NCBI GenBank assembly: GCA_002256055.1
Contig: NKIE01000021.1
Location: 1 to 14,807, forward strand
Direction of reading: 5' to 3'
Length of the DNA stretch: 14,807 bases
Source: Pseudomonas sp. PGPPP3
GTDB taxonomy: Bacteria; Pseudomonadota; Gammaproteobacteria; Pseudomonadales; Pseudomonadaceae
In this document: piece by piece, positions 1 to 9,953 of the stretch
How the letters are laid out: every line of letters begins with the position of its first letter
Position numbering within the stretch: position 1 is the first letter of the stretch
Notes under the pieces: model-generated
Told to the model about the DNA's origin: nothing
The model's database searches: none
Seen by the model: only the letters and a program-made list of their open reading frames with translations
Translations under genes and position numbers: made by a program

Positions 1-891
1 GGCATCGAGATTCCCGGCTACTACAACCTGCCCGACCGCGCCCAACGCCTCGACCAACGCTTGGCCGATGACCGCGTGAAATGGAACCTGGACAACAGCA
101 AGGCACTACAACTGGATAACGGCAGTGGCTACGGCCCACGCCTGCTGAAATCCCTGCTGCCGCTGTTGCAAACCGATATCAGCGCCGAGGAGCAGGTGCT
201 GCTCAAGCAGCTAGCCAACTGGAATGGCGACCACACCCTGAACGGCGTAGCCCCTACTCTGTTCAACCAACTGGTCTACCAATTGGCCGACGCGGCCATG
301 CGCGATGAACTGGGTGACAGCTTCTTCGACAACCTGCTGGCCACTCGCGTGCTGGATGTGGCCCTGCCGCGCCTAGCCGCCGATGCCAATTCGCCGTGGT
401 GGGACAACCGCAACACGCCAGCCAAGGAAGCCCGCGCGAGCATCGTCAAGGCCGCCTGGCAGGCCAGCCTGGCGCACCTGCGCAGCACGGCCGGCAACGA
501 CCCGGCCAAGTGGCAATGGAGCACGCTACACACCCTGACCCACGAGCATCCGCTGGGCAAACAGAAGCCGCTGGACAAGCTCTTCAACGTCGGCGCCTTT
601 GCCGCGCCAGGCGGCCATGAAACGCCCAACAACCTGTCGCACCGGGTCGGTCCGGCGCCTTGGTCAGTCGTCTACGGCCCATCCACTCGCCGGCTGATCG
701 ACTTTGCCCAGCCGACCCAAGCACTGGGCATCAACCCGGTCGGTCAGAGCGGCGTGCTGTTCGATGCTCACTACCGAGATCAGGCCAAGGCCTATATCCG
801 CGGCGAGTATGTGCCGCAGCACTTCAGCGCCGAGGATGTGGCCGCCAATACCCGCCATACCCTGACCCTCAACCCAGGATCGGCGCACTGA
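1..891 (+). CDS. Penicillin acylase family protein, C-terminal part (HacB-like acyl-homoserine lactone acylase), 5' truncated
   Basis: The frame is open from the first base and ends at TGA 889-891, giving 296 residues of a protein whose start lies outside the window. The C-terminal stretch PVGQSGVLFDAHYRDQAKAY followed by a G-Y-x-P motif is the typical end of the beta subunit of penicillin-acylase Ntn hydrolases. These are periplasmic enzymes that self-cleave and hydrolyse amide-linked acyl chains. The catalytic N-terminal serine and the signal peptide would lie upstream and cannot be checked. In P. aeruginosa the gene next to spuH is hacB (PA0305, from memory), a quorum-quenching acyl-homoserine lactone acylase, and the position here matches. 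Family assignment is firm. Substrate (acyl-homoserine lactone, beta-lactam or other amide) is inference from synteny. The gene converges on the next one and ends at a strong terminator. Confidence 0.85.
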   Translation, partial: GIEIPGYYNLPDRAQRLDQRLADDRVKWNLDNSKALQLDNGSGYGPRLLKSLLPLLQTDISAEEQVLLKQLANWNGDHTLNGVAPTLFNQLVYQLADAAMRDELGDSFFDNLLATRVLDVALPRLAADANSPWWDNRNTPAKEARASIVKAAWQASLAHLRSTAGNDPAKWQWSTLHTLTHEHPLGKQKPLDKLFNVGAFAAPGGHETPNNLSHRVGPAPWSVVYGPSTRRLIDFAQPTQALGINPVGQSGVLFDAHYRDQAKAYIRGEYVPQHFSAEDVAANTRHTLTLNPGSAH

Positions 892-913
892 GCCGCGCGT
901 AAACGACAGGCAG

Positions 914-941
914 AAAAAACCCGCTAAATAGCGGGTTTTTT
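914..941. terminator. Bidirectional rho-independent terminator
   Basis: A perfect 6-bp stem CCCGCT/AGCGGG with an AAAT loop is flanked by six A on the left and six T on the right, so it reads as a terminator on both strands. It lies 22 bp after the acylase stop and 16 bp after the stop of the minus-strand gene at 958-1434, and so serves both convergent genes. Confidence 0.9.
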
Positions 942-957
942 ATTCAGCGGCGCACAC

Positions 958-1434
958 TCAGGCCAGCGATTCCACATCGCGGATCAGCACGCAGTGCCGG
1001 CCGCTGTCGTCTTCGTGGTAGTCGTGCACATAGAACATCACCACTTCGCCCTTACCGGGCATGGTAGCCACGTAGTCGCCCACTTCCGGCATGAAGAAGT
1101 CGTCCGAGGCCGGCTTGGCTTCGCACTCGATATAGGCCATCTCGAACAGCTCCGGGTCGCTGTCGCAGAAGAACTCGGCACGCTCGGCCTCGCTCCACTC
1201 GGCGGGCACCTGGAACAGGCCGGTGAACAGAATCCGGGCGTCGCCCAGGTCGAGTTCCTCGGCATCATCACTCTCGTCCTCGTCATCGGGACGATACAGC
1301 GTGCAGTCCTGAGCCTCGGCGTGACGCAAGATGGCCAGGCGCGAGGCCAGGCGTTTTTGCGGATCGAGGTCATCGGCCAAGCACATCTGCACCCAGACGG
1401 CGTCGGTACTGTGTTCCTGATTCTTGTCCTTCAC
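958..1434 (-). CDS. Conserved-looking acidic hypothetical protein, 158 aa
   Basis: I do not recognise a named family. The protein is soluble, with no signal peptide or membrane segment, and very acidic. It has an Asp/Glu-rich block around residues 50-65 (RPDDEDESDDAEELDLGD) and ends with a hydrophobic beta-rich part (VGDYVATMPG, VVMFYVHDY, CVLIRDVESLA). I chose the GTG at 1434 (protein starts MKDKNQEHSTD) because GGAG sits six bases upstream. The frame extends to a TTG at 1479, but that start has no clear ribosome site. It lies on the spu strand but is separated from spuH by a terminator, so it is probably its own transcription unit. I remember no described role, and a direct role in polyamine metabolism is not shown by the sequence. 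Confidence 0.7.
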   Translation of the reverse strand: MKDKNQEHSTDAVWVQMCLADDLDPQKRLASRLAILRHAEAQDCTLYRPDDEDESDDAEELDLGDARILFTGLFQVPAEWSEAERAEFFCDSDPELFEMAYIECEAKPASDDFFMPEVGDYVATMPGKGEVVMFYVHDYHEDDSGRHCVLIRDVESLA

Positions 1435-1595
1435 GTGCTTCTCCACTGCTGGGGTTCTGCGAAACGGGATACCAGACAACCCATTGACTGGCTCAGACGC
1501 TTCTCACGCCAGCCAGTCCGACACCCAGGCCACCGGCTTCAATGCAGCGCGGATTAACCGCGACCAGGCATGGGCTAACCCTACCACTGGCGCAC

Positions 1596-1624
1596 AAAAA
1601 AGGGCCACCGCAGTGACCCTTTTT
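1596..1624 (-). terminator. Terminator of the spuBCDEFGH operon
   Basis: Read on the minus strand, the stem GGGTCAC/GTGGCCC (one U-G wobble) with a TGCG loop is followed by a run of six T. It starts about 45 bases after the spuH stop codon. On the plus strand the same stem carries a C-A mismatch, so the intended direction is minus. Confidence 0.8.
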
Positions 1625-1668
1625 CGTCAGCCCCGACGCACTTATGTGCGCGCCGGTACTTACCAGGT

Positions 1669-2520
1669 TTAGGCCGAGGCAGCCCCGGTGGTTTCATCCA
1701 TGGCTTGCTGGATCGAACGCTTGCGACGCTCTTCGGCCTTGGCCGAGAAGTACCAGGCGAAGAAGGTGAACAACGACACCGACAGCAGAATCAAGCTGGC
1801 AACGGCGTTGATCTCCGGCTTCACGCCCAGACGTACGGCAGAGAACACTTCCATCGGCAGGGTGGTAGAGCCAGGACCGGAAACGAAGCTGGCCAGTACC
1901 AAGTCATCCAGCGACAAGGCAAAGGACATCATGCCGCCGGCCGCCAGTGACGGCGCGATCATCGGGATGGTGATCAACATGAACACCTTCCACGGCCGTG
2001 CACCGAGGTCCATGGCCGCCTCTTCGATCGACAGGTCCAGCTCTCGCAGACGCGACGACACCACCACGGCCACGTAGGAGGCACAGAAGCTGGTGTGGGC
2101 GATCCAGATGGTCAGGATGCCGCGTTCCGCCGGCCAACCGATCATCTGCGCCATGGCCACGAACAGCAGCAACAGCGACAGACCGGTGATCACCTCGGGC
2201 ATTACCAACGGTGCGGTGACCATGCCACCGAACAGGGTACGACCCTTGAAGCGCGGAATGCGGGTCAACACGAAGGCCGCCAGAGTGCCGAGGATCACCG
2301 AGGAAATTGCCGTGTACACGGCAATTTCCAGGGAGCGCAGCACCGAGCCGATCAGTTGGGTGTTGTCCAGCAGGCCGAAATACCACTTCATCGACCAACC
2401 GCCCCAAACCGTCACCAGCTTGGAGGCGTTGAACGAGTAGATGACCAAGATGACCATCGGCAAGTAGATAAACAGCAGGCCGGCTACCAACATGAAGTTG
2501 GAGAACTTGAAGCGCTTCAT
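1669..2520 (-). CDS. spuH: Polyamine ABC transporter permease SpuH (PotI type)
   Basis: A 283-residue inner-membrane subunit of the putrescine/spermidine importer, pairing with SpuG and energised by SpuF. It starts MKRFKFSNFMLV, followed by a first membrane helix at about 10-30. Further hydrophobic segments lie near 65-85, 97-125, 132-155, 188-210 and 240-260, as expected for a six-helix BPD permease. The EAA loop that docks on the ATPase is at about 166-188 (EEAAMDLGARPWKVF). Length fits PotI. The start ATG overlaps the spuG stop by 4 bp (ATGA), indicating translational coupling. It is the last gene of the operon, followed by the terminator at 1596-1624. Confidence 0.95.
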   Translation of the reverse strand: MKRFKFSNFMLVAGLLFIYLPMVILVIYSFNASKLVTVWGGWSMKWYFGLLDNTQLIGSVLRSLEIAVYTAISSVILGTLAAFVLTRIPRFKGRTLFGGMVTAPLVMPEVITGLSLLLLFVAMAQMIGWPAERGILTIWIAHTSFCASYVAVVVSSRLRELDLSIEEAAMDLGARPWKVFMLITIPMIAPSLAAGGMMSFALSLDDLVLASFVSGPGSTTLPMEVFSAVRLGVKPEINAVASLILLSVSLFTFFAWYFSAKAEERRKRSIQQAMDETTGAASA

Positions 2521-3422
2521 ACCTTGCCCTCCAGTTCTTTGGCTTGGTTACGGTTGAACAGAATAATCGGCACGATCAGGATCGCCAGCATCACTACCGC
2601 CAGGGCAGAGGCTACCGGCCAGTCGCGGTTATTGAAGAACTCTTGCCACAGCACCTTACCGATCATCAGGGTCTCAGGGCCGCCGAGCATTTCCGGAATC
2701 ACGAACTCACCGACGACCGGAATGAACACCAACATGCAGCCCGCGATGATGCCGTTCTTGGACAGCGGTACGGTGATTTTCCAGAAGCTGGTGATGCTGC
2801 GCGCGCCGAGGTCGGCCGCCGCTTCCAGCAGGCTGAGGTCATGCTTGACCAGGTTGGCGTAGAGCGGCAGAACCATAAACGGCAGGTACGAGTACACGAT
2901 ACCGATATACACCGCGAGGTTGGTGTTGAGGATCACCAGCGGCTCATCGATCAGGCCCATGCCCATCAGGGCACTGTTGAGCAGACCGTTGTTGCTGAGG
3001 ATACCCATCCAGGCGTACACGCGAATCAGGATCGCCGTCCAGGTCGGCATCATGATCAGCAGCACGAACACCGTCTGCATTTCCTTGCTGGCACGCGCAA
3101 TGGCATAGGCCATCGGATAGCCGATCAGCAGGCACAGCAAGGTGCTGACGAACGCCATCTTCAGCGAGCCGAGATAGGCGGCGACATACAACTCGTCGCC
3201 CACCAGCATCATGTAGTTACCCAGGTTCAGCAGAATTTGCAGCTGCTGGTCCACATAGCTGTAGATTTCGGTGTACGGCGGGATGGCCACGTCGGCTTCG
3301 GCAAAGCTGATCTTCAGCACGATGGCAAAAGGCAGCACGAAGAACATGAACAACCACAGAAAAGGCACGCCAATCACGACGTGCCGGCCTTTCGGCATGA
3401 GGAGTCGCTGTTTGAGTTTCAT
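2517..3422 (-). CDS. spuG: Polyamine ABC transporter permease SpuG (PotH type)
   Basis: A 301-residue inner-membrane permease of the importer. A cytoplasmic start (MKLKQRLLMPKGRH) is followed by a helix at about 15-38. Other hydrophobic segments are at about 85-108, 116-138, 168-188, 224-245 and 270-292. The EAA loop is at about 200-220 (EAAADLGARSITSFWKITVP). Length and order fit PotH, and the permease is the first of the pair, as in potFGHI. It overlaps spuF and spuH by 4 bp on either side, so the three membrane-complex subunits should be made in a coupled, near-stoichiometric way. Confidence 0.95.
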   Translation of the reverse strand: MKLKQRLLMPKGRHVVIGVPFLWLFMFFVLPFAIVLKISFAEADVAIPPYTEIYSYVDQQLQILLNLGNYMMLVGDELYVAAYLGSLKMAFVSTLLCLLIGYPMAYAIARASKEMQTVFVLLIMMPTWTAILIRVYAWMGILSNNGLLNSALMGMGLIDEPLVILNTNLAVYIGIVYSYLPFMVLPLYANLVKHDLSLLEAAADLGARSITSFWKITVPLSKNGIIAGCMLVFIPVVGEFVIPEMLGGPETLMIGKVLWQEFFNNRDWPVASALAVVMLAILIVPIILFNRNQAKELEGKV

Positions 3423-4564
3423 GCACGCAGTACCACGCCGCTGTCGTCTTCCCAGCAGACGAACACGCTATCGCCCCAAGTCGGACGTGCACCGCGACGC
3501 TCTGCGTTGGCTACAAAGGACTGCACCACCATACCGCTCGGCAACTCGACGTAGAACACCGAGTGACCACCCAGATAAGCGATGTCATGCACCTTGCCCA
3601 CTGACCAGTTGTGATCGGTGGTTGGCTGCTCGGTGGTCACGATGAGCTTTTCAGGACGCAGAGCATAGGTAATACGCTTGTCCTGCGCCGACGTGGTGAC
3701 ACCGTGGCCAACGTAAATATTGCGATCCAATTGCGGGCAGGAAATCACGGCGTGATCTTCCTCGTCCTCAACCACCTCACCGTCGAACAGGTTGACGCTG
3801 CCGATGAACTCACAAACCTGGCGGCTGATTGGCGTTTCGTAGATATCCACTGGGCTGCCGATCTGCTCGATGCAGCCCAAGTGCATGATGGCGATGCGCT
3901 CGGCCATGGTCATGGCCTCTTCCTGGTCGTGGGTCACCATCACGCAGGTCACACCAACGCGCTCGATGATTTCCACCAACTCCAGTTGCATCTGCGAACG
4001 CAGCTTTTTGTCCAGCGCGCCCATCGGCTCGTCGAGCAGCAGCAGTTTCGGGCTTTTGGCCAAGGAGCGAGCCAGGGCCACACGCTGACGCTGACCACCA
4101 GAGAGCTGGTGCGGCTTGCGCTTGGCGTACTGGGTCATGTGCACCAGTTTGAGCATTTCGGCCACACGGGCCTCGATCTGCTCCTTGGGCATGCTGTCTT
4201 GCTTGAGACCGAAGGCAATGTTGTCAGCCACGCTCATGTGCGGGAACAGCGCATAGGACTGGAACATCATGTTGATCGGCCGCTCGTAGGGCGGCATATC
4301 CGTGATGTCGACGCCGTCGAGCAAAATCCGTCCTTCAGTCGGACGCTCAAAGCCCGCCAGCATTCGCAGCAAGGTGGATTTGCCAGAGCCAGAACCGCCG
4401 AGCAGGGCGAAAATTTCGCCCTTGTTAATGGTCAAGGACACATCGTCCACGGCCAAGGTCTCGTCGAATTTCTTGCTGACCCGGTCAATTTTTACCAGCA
4501 CCTGCTTCTGCGGTTTCTGGTCGCCGGTAAGGGCTTTTTTATGAGCACCGGAGGTTATTGCCAT
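3419..4564 (-). CDS. spuF: Polyamine ABC transporter ATP-binding protein SpuF (PotG type)
   Basis: A 381-residue ATPase that drives polyamine import on the cytoplasmic face of SpuGH. Visible motifs: Walker A GGSGSGKST at 56-64, Q-loop Gln102, signature LSGGQ at 154-158, Walker B LLLLDEP at 174-180 with catalytic Glu179, and H-loop His212. The C-terminal part, about 245-381, is the regulatory TOBE-type domain of PotA/PotG ATPases (YALRPEKL at 300-307). The ATG start at 4564 is preceded by GGGAG nine bases upstream. It follows spuE after a 55-bp gap that contains a hairpin. No motif is missing. Confidence 0.96.
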   Translation of the reverse strand: MAITSGAHKKALTGDQKPQKQVLVKIDRVSKKFDETLAVDDVSLTINKGEIFALLGGSGSGKSTLLRMLAGFERPTEGRILLDGVDITDMPPYERPINMMFQSYALFPHMSVADNIAFGLKQDSMPKEQIEARVAEMLKLVHMTQYAKRKPHQLSGGQRQRVALARSLAKSPKLLLLDEPMGALDKKLRSQMQLELVEIIERVGVTCVMVTHDQEEAMTMAERIAIMHLGCIEQIGSPVDIYETPISRQVCEFIGSVNLFDGEVVEDEEDHAVISCPQLDRNIYVGHGVTTSAQDKRITYALRPEKLIVTTEQPTTDHNWSVGKVHDIAYLGGHSVFYVELPSGMVVQSFVANAERRGARPTWGDSVFVCWEDDSGVVLRA

Positions 4565-4589
4565 TTACCACAACTCCCAACACATTGAG

Positions 4590-4610
4590 GCCCGACCCGT
4601 TTGGCCGGGC
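4590..4610 (-). promoter_or_regulatory. Intercistronic hairpin after spuE
   Basis: On the minus-strand transcript GCCCGGCC pairs with GGTCGGGC (one G-U wobble) around a 5-base loop, starting about 9 bases after the spuE stop. There is no U-run after the stem. It is therefore better read as a 3' mRNA-protecting or partial attenuating hairpin between the abundant binding protein and the membrane subunits than as a full terminator. Confidence 0.55.
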
Positions 4611-4619
4611 TTTGGAAAA

Positions 4620-5756
<1,137 letters not shown>

Positions 5757-5826
5757 TCAGGACTAAGCCTTTGTTGAATGGGTTAGCGCATTGCCACCTA
5801 AGCCATTCGACAATTGCTCGTTCCCG

Positions 5827-5856
5827 CACGGACGACGACGTGAGTCGCCGCCCGTG
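5827..5856 (-). promoter_or_regulatory. Strong intercistronic hairpin after spuD
   Basis: On the minus strand a 13-bp stem CACGGGCGGCGAC/GTCGTCGTCCGTG, with two G-U wobbles and a TCAC tetraloop, begins 7 bases after the spuD stop. The mismatches are tolerated only on the minus-strand RNA, which suggests selection for the transcript structure. There is no U-run, so an mRNA-stability or processing element is likelier than a terminator. Confidence 0.65.
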
Positions 5857-5863
5857 ATGGGTG

Positions 5864-7024
<1,161 letters not shown>

Positions 7025-7031
7025 TCAACCT

Positions 7032-7056
7032 GCCAGAGCGATCTTGCTGCTCTGGC
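7032..7056 (-). promoter_or_regulatory. Intercistronic inverted repeat between spuC and spuD
   Basis: A perfect 8-bp inverted repeat GCCAGAGC/GCTCTGGC with a 9-base spacer lies 53 bases after the spuC stop. A second, smaller one (CAGGCC/GGCCTG, 6992-7008) is nearer to spuD. Neither has a U-run. They may fold in the mRNA or bind a regulator. The 148-bp gap otherwise contains a TTGACT hexamer at about 7020-7025 on the minus strand without a convincing -10 partner. Confidence 0.4.
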
Positions 7057-7109
7057 CCAGGTATTCCACACGCAATCATCCCCGATCGCGAGGTGCCCGT
7101 GCACCGTTA

Positions 7110-8480
7110 TCAGTGACCCAAAACCGCCTCGGCGGTGAGGTCCAGGCACAGTCGCGCCTTGGTTACCAACTCGTCGATCTCGGCCTTGCTGATCACCAGC
7201 GGTGGCGCAATGATCATGGTGTCGCCCACGGCGCGCATGATTAGACCGTTGTTGAAACAGTGACCGCGGCAGATCATGCCAGCGCCCTTGCCTTCATAAC
7301 GGGCGCGAGTGGCCTTGTCCTTGACCAGCTCAATGGCGCCGAGCATACCAACGCCGCGCACTTCACCCACCAGCGGATGGTCGAGCAGTTCGCGCAGGCG
7401 CTTCTGCAGGTACGGCGAGGTTTCTTCGCGCACGGTTTCGATGATCTTCTCGTCGCGCAGGATGCGGATGTTTTCCAGCGCTACGGCCGCCGCCACCGGG
7501 TGCCCGGAGTAAGTGAAGCCGTGGTTGAAGTCACCGGCGGTTTTGATCACGTCGAACACCTTGTCGCTGACGATCAGACCACCCATCGGGATGTAGCCCG
7601 AGGTCAGGCCCTTGGCGATGGTCATCAGGTCTGGCTTGTTGCCGTAGAAGTCGCTACCGAACCACTCGCCGGTGCGACCGAAGCCACAGATCACTTCGTC
7701 GGCAACAAACAGGATGTCGTACTTGGCGAGGATCTCGCGGATCTTCGGCCAGTAGGTTTCCGGCGGCACAATCACGCCGCCCGCGCCCTGGATCGGCTCG
7801 GCGATAAAGGCCGCCACCTTGTCAACGCCGACTTCGAGAATCTTCGCTTCCAGCTGCTCGGCAGCCCAGATACCAAACTCGTCCGGGGTCATGTCGCCGC
7901 CCTCGCCGAACCAGTAAGGCTGCGGAATGTGCACGATGCCCGGCAAGGTGCCGCTCTGCTCGTGCATGCCGGCCATGCCACCCAACGCAGCGCCGGCCAC
8001 GGTGGAGCCGTGGTAACCGTTGATGCGGCTGATGATGACCTTTTTCTCCGGCTGGCCCTTGCTCGCCCAGTAATGACGGACCATGCGCAGCATGGTGTCG
8101 TTACCTTCCGAACCCGAACCGGTGAAGAACACGTGGTTCATGCCTTCCGGGGCGAGCTCGGAAATAGTCTTGGCCAACTCCAATACCGGCGGATGCGCGG
8201 TCATGAAGAAGGTGTTGTAGAAGGGCAGCTCTTTCATCTGCTTGCTGGCGGCATCCGCCAGCTCATCACGACCGTAACCGATGGCGGCGCACCAGAGGCC
8301 CGCCATGCCATCGAGAATCTTGTTGCCCTCGCTGTCCCACACATACACGCCGTCACCCTTGACGATGATGCGTGGCCCGGTGTCGCTCAGCTGCTGGTAG
8401 TCGCTGAACGGTGCCAGGTGATGGTCGCGGCTCATGGCCTGCCATACGAGGGTTTGCGGATTAGTCGCTTGCTTTGTCAT
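7110..8480 (-). CDS. spuC: Polyamine (putrescine):pyruvate aminotransferase SpuC
   Basis: A 456-residue class III PLP-dependent omega-aminotransferase that moves the terminal amine of putrescine or other amines to pyruvate, giving an aminoaldehyde and alanine in the cytoplasm. Visible motifs: PLP-phosphate loop GSGSEGNDT at 121-129, ring-stacking YHG at 156-158, FVADEVICGFGRTG with Asp261 contacting the pyridine nitrogen, and Schiff-base Lys290 in TIAKGLTSGY. Length is normal for the family. The ATG at 8480 has TAGG seven bases upstream. It follows spuB after 56 bp containing a perfect hairpin. It provides the transaminase route of putrescine catabolism, parallel to gamma-glutamylation by SpuB/SpuI. 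Confidence 0.94.
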   Translation of the reverse strand: MTKQATNPQTLVWQAMSRDHHLAPFSDYQQLSDTGPRIIVKGDGVYVWDSEGNKILDGMAGLWCAAIGYGRDELADAASKQMKELPFYNTFFMTAHPPVLELAKTISELAPEGMNHVFFTGSGSEGNDTMLRMVRHYWASKGQPEKKVIISRINGYHGSTVAGAALGGMAGMHEQSGTLPGIVHIPQPYWFGEGGDMTPDEFGIWAAEQLEAKILEVGVDKVAAFIAEPIQGAGGVIVPPETYWPKIREILAKYDILFVADEVICGFGRTGEWFGSDFYGNKPDLMTIAKGLTSGYIPMGGLIVSDKVFDVIKTAGDFNHGFTYSGHPVAAAVALENIRILRDEKIIETVREETSPYLQKRLRELLDHPLVGEVRGVGMLGAIELVKDKATRARYEGKGAGMICRGHCFNNGLIMRAVGDTMIIAPPLVISKAEIDELVTKARLCLDLTAEAVLGH

Positions 8481-8502
8481 ATCTCAACCTATTGCTTTGA
8501 AC

Positions 8503-8529
8503 AGGTGCCGCACATGGGGCGCGGCACCT
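8503..8529 (-). promoter_or_regulatory. Intercistronic hairpin between spuB and spuC
   Basis: A perfect 9-bp inverted repeat AGGTGCCGC/GCGGCACCT with a 9-base loop lies 7 bases after the spuB stop and about 22 bases before the spuC start. On the transcript it is followed by GTTC, not a U-run. It could reduce read-through or mark a processing boundary. Full termination is unlikely, as spuC has no other obvious promoter. Confidence 0.55.
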
Positions 8530-8536
8530 TTGATCA

Positions 8537-9895
8537 TCAGACCGCGTAGAGCAGGAACTCGCGTTCCCAGGAGCTGATTACTCGTTTGAAGTTTTCATGC
8601 TCGGCACGCTTCACCGCTACATAGCCGGTGATGAAGTTGGCGCCGAGGTAGTTCTCCAGGTTTTTACAGTTTTCCATGCGTTCCAGAGCATCCTCGATGG
8701 TCAGCGGCAGACGCAGGTTGCGGCGCTCGTAACCACGGCCTTTCACTGGCGCGCTTGGGGAGATTTTTTCCACCATGCCGATATAACCGCACAGCAAGCT
8801 GGCGGCAATGGCCAGATACGGGTTGGCATCAGCGCCCGGCAGGCGGTTTTCAACGCGGCGGCTTTGCGGGCCGGCATCCGGTACGCGCAGGCCGACGGTG
8901 CGGTTTTCTTCGCCCCACTCGACGTTCACGGGCGCCGAGGTATCGGGCAGGAAGCGGCGGAACGAGTTGACGTTCGGCGCGAACAGCGGCAACAACTCAG
9001 GGATGTACTTCTGCAGACCGCCAATGTGGTGCAGGAACAAGTCATTCATGCTGCCATCAGCATTGGAGAAGATGTTCTTGCCGGTCTTGGTGTCGATAAT
9101 GCTCTGGTGCAGGTGCATGGCACTGCCCGGCTGGCCAGTCATCGGCTTGGCCATAAAGGTCGCGCCGACGTTATGTTTCAGCGCAGCCTCACGCATGGTG
9201 CGCTTGAAGATCAGCACCTGGTCGGCCAACGACAGGGCGTCACCGTGACGGAAGTTGATTTCCATCTGCGCGGTGCCGTCTTCGTGAATCAGGGTGTCGA
9301 GGTCGAGATCCTGCAGTTCGCACCAGTCGTAGACGTCTTCGAACAGCGGGTCAAACTCGTTGGCGGCTTCGATGGAAAACGACTGTTTGCCGGTTTCCGC
9401 ACGGCCGGAACGACCAATCGGCGCCTCCAGCGGGAAGTCCGGGTCTTCGCAGCGCTTGGTCAGGTAGAACTCCATTTCCGGGGCGACAATTGGCTGCCAG
9501 CCTTTATCGGAATAGAGCTTCAACACCTTCTTAAGGATGTTACGTGGCGACAACTCGATCGGGTTGCCTTGCTTGTCGTACGTGTCGTGGATCACCTGGG
9601 CAGTGGGCTCGATGGCCCAAGGCACGAGGAACACGGCATTTTCGTCCGGGCGGCAAACCATGTCGATGTCGGCAGGGTCCAGCAGGTCGTAATAAATGTC
9701 GTCTTCCACGTAGTCGCCGGTAACAGTTTGCAGCAGCACACTCTCGGGAAGGCGCATACCCTTCTCGGCAATGAACTTGTTGGTCGGCGAAATCTTGCCG
9801 CGGGCGATGCCGGTCAAGTCGCTGATCATGCATTCTACTTCGGTGATCTTGTGTTCTTTGAGCCAGCTCGTGAGCTGGTCGATCTTGGTAGTCAT
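8537..9895 (-). CDS. spuB: Gamma-glutamylpolyamine synthetase SpuB (glutamine synthetase family)
   Basis: A 452-residue glutamine-synthetase-type ligase of the PuuA/PauA group. It joins glutamate to an amine group of putrescine or another polyamine using ATP, the first step of the gamma-glutamylation pathway. Visible motifs: metal ligands in PEMEFYL (Glu140, Glu142), Glu212 in MEINFRHGDA, HLH at 261-263 in GSAMHLHQS, Arg332 in ENRTVGLRVP, and ENRLPGADANPYLA at 349-362. I start it at ATG 9895, with GAGG five bases upstream, rather than at the in-frame TTG at 9946, which lacks a ribosome site. It is the first intact gene of the operon. In P. aeruginosa spuA precedes it, and here only a spuA remnant does. 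Confidence 0.95.
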   Translation of the reverse strand: MTTKIDQLTSWLKEHKITEVECMISDLTGIARGKISPTNKFIAEKGMRLPESVLLQTVTGDYVEDDIYYDLLDPADIDMVCRPDENAVFLVPWAIEPTAQVIHDTYDKQGNPIELSPRNILKKVLKLYSDKGWQPIVAPEMEFYLTKRCEDPDFPLEAPIGRSGRAETGKQSFSIEAANEFDPLFEDVYDWCELQDLDLDTLIHEDGTAQMEINFRHGDALSLADQVLIFKRTMREAALKHNVGATFMAKPMTGQPGSAMHLHQSIIDTKTGKNIFSNADGSMNDLFLHHIGGLQKYIPELLPLFAPNVNSFRRFLPDTSAPVNVEWGEENRTVGLRVPDAGPQSRRVENRLPGADANPYLAIAASLLCGYIGMVEKISPSAPVKGRGYERRNLRLPLTIEDALERMENCKNLENYLGANFITGYVAVKRAEHENFKRVISSWEREFLLYAV

Positions 9896-9922
9896 ACAGA
9901 CCTCAGGGGGTGGGGTTAGAAA

Positions 9923-9941
9923 CTTAGCTTTGATAGCTAAG
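9923..9941. promoter_or_regulatory. Perfect 7-bp inverted repeat in the spuB leader
   Basis: CTTAGCT-TTGAT-AGCTAAG lies 27 bp upstream of the spuB start codon and just upstream of its ribosome site, after the stop of the spuA remnant. It could be a dimeric-regulator site or a small leader hairpin. I recognise no named motif. Confidence 0.4.
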
Positions 9942-9953
9942 CTCAACGTTAAC

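Noticed and set aside
2544..3554. A 336-codon plus-strand frame opposite spuG/spuF, rich in Gln, His, Arg and Asp
   Set aside because: This composition is the antisense image of hydrophobic membrane-helix codons. It crosses the spuG/spuF boundary and shows no domain.
8597..9919. A 440-codon open frame on the plus strand opposite spuB, and a similar one at 7260-8549 opposite spuC
   Set aside because: They mirror the codon structure of well-conserved enzymes in GC-rich DNA, have low-complexity composition, no family motifs and no ribosome site. They are shadows of spuB and spuC.
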